From positions 1-37,133 of the forward strand of contig CBDUUP010000003.1 in NCBI GenBank assembly GCA_965370435.1: DNA of 37,133 nucleotides, in the 5' to 3' direction. Below the pieces are notes generated by a model that saw only the letters and a program-made list of their open reading frames with translations, searched no databases and was not told the origin of the DNA. Both the position numbers and the translations under genes were made by a program. Origin of the DNA: CBDUUP01 sp965370435 (GTDB lineage Bacteria; Chloroflexota; Anaerolineae; Anaerolineales; UBA11579). Of this stretch, positions 31,317 to 37,133 are shown piece after piece (position 1 is the stretch's first letter; each line of letters begins with the position of its first letter).

Positions 31317-34300
31317 TTACGAGGCCTCAGCGGGGTGGTGGACGAGGTTGAGGGCGACGACCGCGGCCAACTTGCGTTGGATAGTTACGTCTCTGGGCGC
31401 TAGAGCAGAGGCGCGTTTCAGCATAGCTTCCGCGCCGATATAATCTTTGCTGCCTTTGAGGATCAATCCGGCTTGATAATAAGGTCGGGAGTCGTCTGGC
31501 ACAACCTCAATGGCTTGTTCGTAAGTTTGAAGGGCCTGGTTGTACTGGCGGCGTTCCTGTTGGGCCCTGCCCAGTTCGAGATAAGGGTCCAGCAAAGCTG
31601 GAGATTGGCGGATCGCTTCGCTGAGATGGTGGATGGCCTGGTCTAGTTGTCCGGCCCGCCGCAATAAATGGCCCACCAGGTAATGGAGGTTGGCCTGTTC
31701 GGCGATGGGCAGGTCGGCGGCGTTGCCCCGCAAAGCCCTCTGGGCATATTGCACCGCTTCTTTGGATTGTCCTGCCTCAGCCAAAGCGGCCGCCAATGGC
31801 GCAAGAACCTCAGAATGATTGGGGTACTTTTTGGCAGTTTCCTGCAAAGCCTCCAGCGCAGCCCCAAAACCAACTGAACGGCGCAGCAAACGCGCCCTTT
31901 CCAGGAGCAGAGGAAGGGGGTCGTCAGCCAGAGGCAAGATGTTTTCCACCGCCCTCAACGCTTCTTCGGGACGGTCCTGGGTGTCAAGCACGCGCGCCAT
32001 CAAAACCAGCACCTCAGGCTCATTTGGCTGGATGCGCAGCGCAGCTTTAGCGTATTTTTCGGCGTTCTTGATGTCATCGCTTTGTAATGCGATTTTCGAA
32101 CGAAGAAGCAATGGCGCAATGTTGCTGGGAGCCAGCGTGATGGCCCGTTCCGCACAGGTGGTTGCCTGAGGGAGATCGCCGTTGGAGTGGTGAGCCTTCG
32201 CCAGCGCCAACCATGCCTCCAAGTTTTCAGGCTCCAGGTGGCAAGCTCTCTCCAGCGCGGTGACAGCTTTTCCCGGCATTCTATTTTCCAGGCAGGCATG
32301 ACCCAGCGCTAGAAAATGGGGCGTGTATTTGGGTTCCAATTGGCTGGCAGTTTCGAGGTGCTTTATCGCCGCCGATGAATTTCCACTGACCCGGCAGAGT
32401 TTCGCCGCCAGGGCATGCCAGCGAGGTTCGCCTGGATAAATCGCCAGCGCGGTTTGTATAGCCTGGACTGCGAGGGACACTTCTCCGGTACGGGGAGCGA
32501 TCCGGGCCAGGATCACGTGGTTGAAGGGGTTCGATGGACAGAGTTCAATCACGTTTTTTATAGCCGCTATCGCCTCCGTAGGATGAACACTCTCCAAGGT
32601 AAGCGCCAATTCAGCTTGCACTAGATGGGAATCCGGAAAATCCTTAGCGATCTGCCTTGCGCCTTCAAAATCCCCGCTCTCTCGGAGGGCTGCCATCCAG
32701 GCCGCGGTGTCCTCCTCGTTCGGAGGCAGAGCAGAAAATGCCTGGATATTGTGGGCGTTGGGATGGAATACTGCCGGGCCGCGGACCTGCCAGCGGGTGA
32801 TCTCCAGATGGGGATGTTCCGACATCGCCCCCCGTCCCACCGCCTGCATTGCGCCTTTAAACAGACGATGGGCATGCGAGCCTATTGCCGCTTCTCCAGG
32901 AGCATGGCTCACCGCCTCCATTGTTTGGCATTTACGCTGAACCTCGGCCCGAGAAACCAGCGCCCGGGCCAGCCGAAGGTGAGGCAGAGATTCGCGGGGC
33001 GAGTTTGCCACTGCTTGTTTTAGCAGGAATATGCAGGCATCCCAATGTTCCAGGTCCAGGGCTGCCTCCGCCGCCGAAAGCAAAGTGTTGGTGGCGTGTT
33101 CGTCTTTGGGTGATACCTGATCGCCGATAGTTTCGAGGGCGGTCTCCAGCACTTTCTCGGCGGCTGGTTTATCGCCTCTCCGAGACGTGAGCCGGGATTG
33201 GAGGGCTAATACTCGCGGGTGATTTGAATCGATTTGTATGGCGATGGTCAAGGCTTCGGCCGCAGCAACTTCTTGATTGGCCTCTAGCGCTAACTCCGCT
33301 CTGAGGCAATGATAATGTTTGAAAAGTTGGTTGTCCTGGAAGGCTTGGGGCGTTTCAAGGTTTATAAGCTTTCGAGCCAAATCGGTTTGCAAATTGGTTC
33401 GGGCGAGATCGGCAGCCAGATAATATAAGGCCGGATCCTCTGGCGAGAGTTTGATCGCCTCTTGAGCTTGAACCAGGGCTTCGGCGTATTCGCCTGCGGA
33501 TCGCAGCACCCGGGCCATTTTTTTATACAGACTGGCGTCTTCCGGTTGAAGATTGCCTGCGTGTTCCAGACAGGCTAGGGCCGCTTGCGGACGTTTGAGT
33601 TCCAGGAGCAGATCGGCCTTGGTGATATAAAGGGTGGGATCATCTGATTTCCCGGTGATTGCCTGTTCGATAACCTTCAGGGCTTCCTCAAGCTCCTCGT
33701 TGGCCTGATGAACTTCAGCCAGCTCGACTAATAAATCCGCGCTCGCTTCGGGTTCAAGCGTCAAGGCCCGGGTGAGGCATTCCGCAGCGCGGTCGGGTCT
33801 ATCCAGGCGCAGGAAACCCCGGGCTGCATGGCGCAAGTCGTTGGTCGTGGCGTGCTCCGATTCCAGGATCTGGGTGAATGCCTTTTCAGCCGCCGTAGTG
33901 TTGCCGGTGAACAACAAGGCATGTCCCAGTCTACTTTGTAAATGAGTTTGCGTAGGCGCAAGTTGAGCCGCCCGTTCCAGGGCCTTTATGGCCTCTTTCT
34001 CTGCATCCAATCGGAACGCCAACTCACCAAACCAGATGAGAGTCTCAATATCTTCTGGCGCGCAACCCTGAGCGGCCCGTGCGGTCATCATGGCGTTATC
34101 TTTCAGTCCTGCGGCGAAATAGGCTTCTGATAGGGTTCTGAGAATTTCTGGGGTCTGTTGGGTTTCGTTGGCGAGTTCATCCAGAATAGCGATGGCAGTT
34201 TCGGGTTGCTCCAGCACCAAAGCCGCTCTAGCCAGTCCAACACATAACCGCGATCGCCACCCCTCATCTTGGGCCAGGTCGCTTTCCAACGCCTGTTGGT

Positions 34301-36614
34301 ACAGTTGGAAGGCGTGGGTGAACTCGCCGTTTGCGGCATACGCATCGGCGAGCAAGGCCAATGCCTCGTCATAAAGCGGATTAATTTGCAGGGCGCGTTC
34401 AAACGCTTGTATGGCTTCTTGGGGTTTCTCTCCCAGGAGCAATTGGGCGCGCCCATAATCCATGTAGGGTTCAGGGTATCCGGGTTCGGCGATCAGGATA
34501 GCGGCCAATACCGTAAGGGCTGGAGCGGGCTGGTTGAGTTCAAGCAGCGTCTGAGCGTAAACGTGAGCCAATTCGATATGCGCGGGGGACGCCTGGTGAG
34601 CTATCTCCAGCAGTTGCCGGGCTTCTTCGTATTGGCCGAGTTGGTTCAAGGTTTGGCCCAGGCGCAGGCTGACTTTTTGAGAGAGGTCGCTGGGTTGGGC
34701 AAAGACCTGCGAGATAGATTTGGCCGTTTTTTGGAGAACGGAGAGCGCTTTAGATGGGGATTCATCAATCAGGTAGGCTTCGCCCAGAGAGAGTTGAATC
34801 TCCGGCGCATCGGGGACATTTTTGACACCCTTTTTCAAAGTCTTGATGGCTTCTTGGTGTTGTTCGTGAGACTGTTGGAACTGCGCCAACGCCAGCCACG
34901 GTCTGGCGAGGTGGGGGGTATGTTGGGTTGCCTTACGGAAGTGCGCCTGGGCGGTTTCCGCTTCCTTGAGTTCCTGATAAGCCTCTCCAAGAAGCGCGTG
35001 AGCCATGCCGTCTTCGGGATTGCTTTCCAGCGCAGTCCGGCAAACCTCGATGGCCTGCAAAGGCATGTCGTTGTGCAAAGCGCAGTTTGCCAGTGCATAA
35101 CGGTCTTGATCGCTGGGGGTCTCGCTTTTCTGGAGGACCGCTTCACGCTCCACGTAGGCATCCTCCCATTGTTCCACGGCTTCCAGGGTGTCGGCCAACA
35201 ACCGGCGATAATTGACCTCATCTGAGTTTAACGCCACAGCTACTTGAGCCGTCTCAACGGCTTTCCAGGCCTGCCCCAATGCAATTTGGGCCTGGGATAA
35301 ATATGCCAGGAGTTCGGGGTTGTTGGGCTGTCTGGTAATCGCCAGGTTAGCGGCCTGCTCGGCTTCCGCAGAGAGGCCGAGATTCAGAAGCAAGGGAATA
35401 AGACTTTCCAAGTGATCGAAGCAACTGCTTAGATCTACCTTGTCGTTGAGGTTATCGAGAGCCTGCGTTGCTGATTGGCGCGCCTTTTCCAAGTTTTCTT
35501 GATCCAGGGCGATGTGGGCGATTGCCAGCAGCAGCGCGGTGTGGTGTTGGGGATCGAATGATTCATCAAGCCGGGTGAGCTGCCGTATCGCTTCCTCCGG
35601 TTTTCCAACCTCAAGGAATGCGAGCGCATGGTTAGCGATGACGTTTACCGAGTCGGGCGCATAGACCGCGCTCTCCTGCCAGGCTGCCAACGCCCCAACC
35701 GGGTCATCATTCTCCGCCGCGATTCGAGCTAACTGACCGGATAGATCTACTTGCAATCGGCGGGCGGCTATTTGGGCTTCTTCCAGTAACGGCGTCGCCC
35801 GGTCAACGGAATTAGAGATTTGGTGGATTTCTGCTCGCTGCAGCAATGAGTCAATTTGATTGAGTTGATTATCGAGGTTGGAAGCCAGGAGAAATGGGTG
35901 AGAGGTTTCTGTATCCAGTTGCCGCGCCAAACTTGCAGCAAGACCGGGTCGCTGCACCGCGATCTGGCGCAGCAGACTTTGGCGTTCTCTGGCCGGAATG
36001 CGGTTGGATAAATTTAGAAGGATTGCAGATTGCTCATCGGGTGAGAGCGGATTGCTGAGGAAGGCGTTCAGAGCAAGATGGAGGTGGGCTTTACTAGACT
36101 CCGGCTGAAGAAGAGCAAAGAGCAGCTCCTCCGCATCCGGCGCCATCATAAAGAGACAAGCCAGAGGAGTCTTCCAGATTTCCAGAGATGTGCTGTTCAA
36201 GACCTCGATTAGATCATCCCAGGAATTGGTTTTCCAGCGACGTTCACGTAAGGCCAACGCAAGCAAGCCCGAAGCAGCTAACGGATGATGGTTTTCAGCC
36301 GGTGGCTGGTTGCCGGTCGTTGTCTCCTCCAGGGCCAGAGCCGCTTTCCGGTGTAATTCCTGGTTGAGTGATTGCAGGGAATCTTCTCTCAGCGCTGCGA
36401 GGGAAAGTTCTTCATCCAGGGCCAACAGCGCCAAAGAGGCCGGAGACCAGAGCGCCGGTTGATCGCCAGCATAGACGAGGGCGCGGTCTCCGAAGGCCGC
36501 GTTTTGCAAGCTTTCCCAAACGGCGGCATCCTGGCGCAGCGCGGCGGTCAACCAGGGAAGGATGTCATCCGGGACAACTTGTTTTAATTTGACGATGAAT
36601 GGCGTTGGCTTCAT
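31317..36614 (-). CDS. Giant tetratricopeptide-repeat scaffold protein
   Basis: The 1765-residue protein has an alpha-helical N-terminal region of about 270 residues without clear TPRs, then an almost unbroken array of TPR units to the end. Typical units read ALLGEAYQELKEAETAQAHF and YPEPYMDYGRAQLLLGEKPQEAIQAFERALQINP. A His-rich, non-TPR stretch interrupts the array at about residues 1222-1299. There is no signal peptide or membrane helix. TPR solenoids bind proteins. The neighbours, a small membrane protein and a caspase-fold protease, suggest it connects a sensor or anchor to the protease. A TTG at 36617 just ahead of ATG 36614 is an alternative start; GGAG lies 10 bases before the ATG. 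Confidence 0.9.
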   Translation of the reverse strand: MKPTPFIVKLKQVVPDDILPWLTAALRQDAAVWESLQNAAFGDRALVYAGDQPALWSPASLALLALDEELSLAALREDSLQSLNQELHRKAALALEETTTGNQPPAENHHPLAASGLLALALRERRWKTNSWDDLIEVLNSTSLEIWKTPLACLFMMAPDAEELLFALLQPESSKAHLHLALNAFLSNPLSPDEQSAILLNLSNRIPARERQSLLRQIAVQRPGLAASLARQLDTETSHPFLLASNLDNQLNQIDSLLQRAEIHQISNSVDRATPLLEEAQIAARRLQVDLSGQLARIAAENDDPVGALAAWQESAVYAPDSVNVIANHALAFLEVGKPEEAIRQLTRLDESFDPQHHTALLLAIAHIALDQENLEKARQSATQALDNLNDKVDLSSCFDHLESLIPLLLNLGLSAEAEQAANLAITRQPNNPELLAYLSQAQIALGQAWKAVETAQVAVALNSDEVNYRRLLADTLEAVEQWEDAYVEREAVLQKSETPSDQDRYALANCALHNDMPLQAIEVCRTALESNPEDGMAHALLGEAYQELKEAETAQAHFRKATQHTPHLARPWLALAQFQQSHEQHQEAIKTLKKGVKNVPDAPEIQLSLGEAYLIDESPSKALSVLQKTAKSISQVFAQPSDLSQKVSLRLGQTLNQLGQYEEARQLLEIAHQASPAHIELAHVYAQTLLELNQPAPALTVLAAILIAEPGYPEPYMDYGRAQLLLGEKPQEAIQAFERALQINPLYDEALALLADAYAANGEFTHAFQLYQQALESDLAQDEGWRSRLCVGLARAALVLEQPETAIAILDELANETQQTPEILRTLSEAYFAAGLKDNAMMTARAAQGCAPEDIETLIWFGELAFRLDAEKEAIKALERAAQLAPTQTHLQSRLGHALLFTGNTTAAEKAFTQILESEHATTNDLRHAARGFLRLDRPDRAAECLTRALTLEPEASADLLVELAEVHQANEELEEALKVIEQAITGKSDDPTLYITKADLLLELKRPQAALACLEHAGNLQPEDASLYKKMARVLRSAGEYAEALVQAQEAIKLSPEDPALYYLAADLARTNLQTDLARKLINLETPQAFQDNQLFKHYHCLRAELALEANQEVAAAEALTIAIQIDSNHPRVLALQSRLTSRRGDKPAAEKVLETALETIGDQVSPKDEHATNTLLSAAEAALDLEHWDACIFLLKQAVANSPRESLPHLRLARALVSRAEVQRKCQTMEAVSHAPGEAAIGSHAHRLFKGAMQAVGRGAMSEHPHLEITRWQVRGPAVFHPNAHNIQAFSALPPNEEDTAAWMAALRESGDFEGARQIAKDFPDSHLVQAELALTLESVHPTEAIAAIKNVIELCPSNPFNHVILARIAPRTGEVSLAVQAIQTALAIYPGEPRWHALAAKLCRVSGNSSAAIKHLETASQLEPKYTPHFLALGHACLENRMPGKAVTALERACHLEPENLEAWLALAKAHHSNGDLPQATTCAERAITLAPSNIAPLLLRSKIALQSDDIKNAEKYAKAALRIQPNEPEVLVLMARVLDTQDRPEEALRAVENILPLADDPLPLLLERARLLRRSVGFGAALEALQETAKKYPNHSEVLAPLAAALAEAGQSKEAVQYAQRALRGNAADLPIAEQANLHYLVGHLLRRAGQLDQAIHHLSEAIRQSPALLDPYLELGRAQQERRQYNQALQTYEQAIEVVPDDSRPYYQAGLILKGSKDYIGAEAMLKRASALAPRDVTIQRKLAAVVALNLVHHPAEAS

Positions 36615-36638
36615 CAATTCAAGTCTCCGCTGATAGGA

Positions 36639-36980
36639 CTAAAAATCTATTTGGGTCCAATCCAAATTAGTGACGAGCAAATAGCTCACGCTCATGAGGA
36701 ATACCCCCAGAATGGTGAGAAACACACCCACGCCCGCCGAGGTCCGGATGAGTTGGGCTAACGAGGCGATCAACGCAGAAGTGTTCCCTACCAGGCCAGA
36801 GATGTCCTCCGCGATGCCTTTTTGAGCCAGATGGACGGTTTGGGTGGTGAGTGTGCGCACGTCACGTCCCATGGAACGTGAGACCAACACCAGTACCCCT
36901 AACGAAAAAGTCACTAGGCCTAGCGCAAACACCCCCGCGGCCATCAGTAACAGAACTTCAGGCAAAGTTATTGATTCCAT
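36639..36980 (-). CDS. Small two-helix membrane protein heading the TPR/protease operon
   Basis: The 113-residue protein has a first membrane helix at about 7-33 (EVLLLMAAGVFALGLVTFSLGVLVLV), a polar amphipathic segment in the middle (RSMGRDVRTLTTQTVHLAQKGIAEDISGL), and a second helix near 80-105 (AGVGVFLTILGVFLMSVSYLLV). Both ends probably face the same side. I do not recognise a family. A strong ribosome-binding site (GAGGAG) precedes the ATG by 6 bases, and the giant TPR gene starts about 24 bases after its stop, so it is the first gene of a three-gene operon. It could be a membrane anchor or a small effector such as a pore; this is inference. Confidence 0.8.
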   Translation of the reverse strand: MESITLPEVLLLMAAGVFALGLVTFSLGVLVLVSRSMGRDVRTLTTQTVHLAQKGIAEDISGLVGNTSALIASLAQLIRTSAGVGVFLTILGVFLMSVSYLLVTNLDWTQIDF

Positions 36981-37109
36981 CCAAAACTCCTCTAATTTGA
37001 CTTACAAAGGTATAGGTGCAAGATTTGTGCCTTGTTGAATGAGGATAGGATATACTTACCATCTTCCTGTGAGTGAGGAATGAATTCCAGTTTTCCACGA
37101 AAAGTACCA

Positions 37110-37133
37110 TTGACGAATCCCTACAATGGGACT
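37110..37133 (+). promoter_or_regulatory. Partial promoter-like sequence at the window edge
   Basis: TTGACG at 37110-37115 is followed by 18 bases containing CAATGGGA, then the window ends. The arrangement copies that of the phosphodiesterase promoter at 27941, where TACAAT follows an 18-base spacer. It would drive a plus-strand gene outside the window. Confidence 0.35.

Noticed and set aside
28654..36980. Type III-E CRISPR (Craspase-like) locus because of a TPR-protease protein
   Set aside because: No Cas7-like effector, no repeat-spacer array and no adaptation genes are present in the window.

Overview
The window looks like a chromosomal segment of an uncultured Chloroflexota bacterium, probably class Anaerolineae. 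That is inferred from moderately high GC, large secreted WD40 lipoproteins with Thr/Pro-rich linkers, a MoxR/DUF58/VWA operon, giant TPR proteins and short palindromic intergenic repeats. No rRNA, tRNA, transposase, CRISPR array or phage gene was seen.

Layout. (1) 55-3820: a beta-helix lipoprotein, then a zinc-type ArsR/SmtB repressor with a sigma70-like promoter and a 24-bp palindromic operator, and a CadA/ZntA-type P1B ATPase; together a metal-efflux unit. (2) 3946-7952: transketolase, a beta-class DNA methyltransferase and transaldolase in one tight run, the methyltransferase overlapping transaldolase by ATGA. (3) 8160-12871: a HEAT-like protein, a double zinc-ribbon protein, an SH3b surface protein, an A-type Fe-S carrier, and a minus-strand operon smpB / unknown protein / phytol-kinase-like enzyme. 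(4) 13038-22123: a six-gene plus-strand operon with overlapping genes: a peptidase-MA-like protein that lacks its catalytic motif, a three-helix membrane protein with an acidic coiled coil, DUF58, a BatA-like VWA protein, a double-VWA membrane protein, and MoxR last. (5) 22294-27706 (minus): a PDZ/S41 processing protease followed by two tandem lipoproteins, each with 14 WD40 repeats (two seven-bladed propellers). (6) 28014-28505: a YfcE-type phosphodiesterase. (7) 28654-36980 (minus): a tight three-gene operon of a small two-helix membrane protein, a 1765-residue TPR solenoid and a TPR protein with a caspase-fold (C25/CHAT-like) His-Cys protease domain.

How the parts may work together. Regions 4, 5 and 7 are mostly envelope-linked assemblies: a AAA+ ATPase with VWA partners, a periplasm-facing protease with large propeller scaffolds, and a membrane-anchored TPR scaffold with a clan CD protease. 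The last is the best candidate for an undescribed system. The intergenic regions hold at least four kinds of palindromic element, some resembling dispersed repeats known by eye from other environmental genomes. All family calls rest on reading motifs in the translated sequence; no database search was run.
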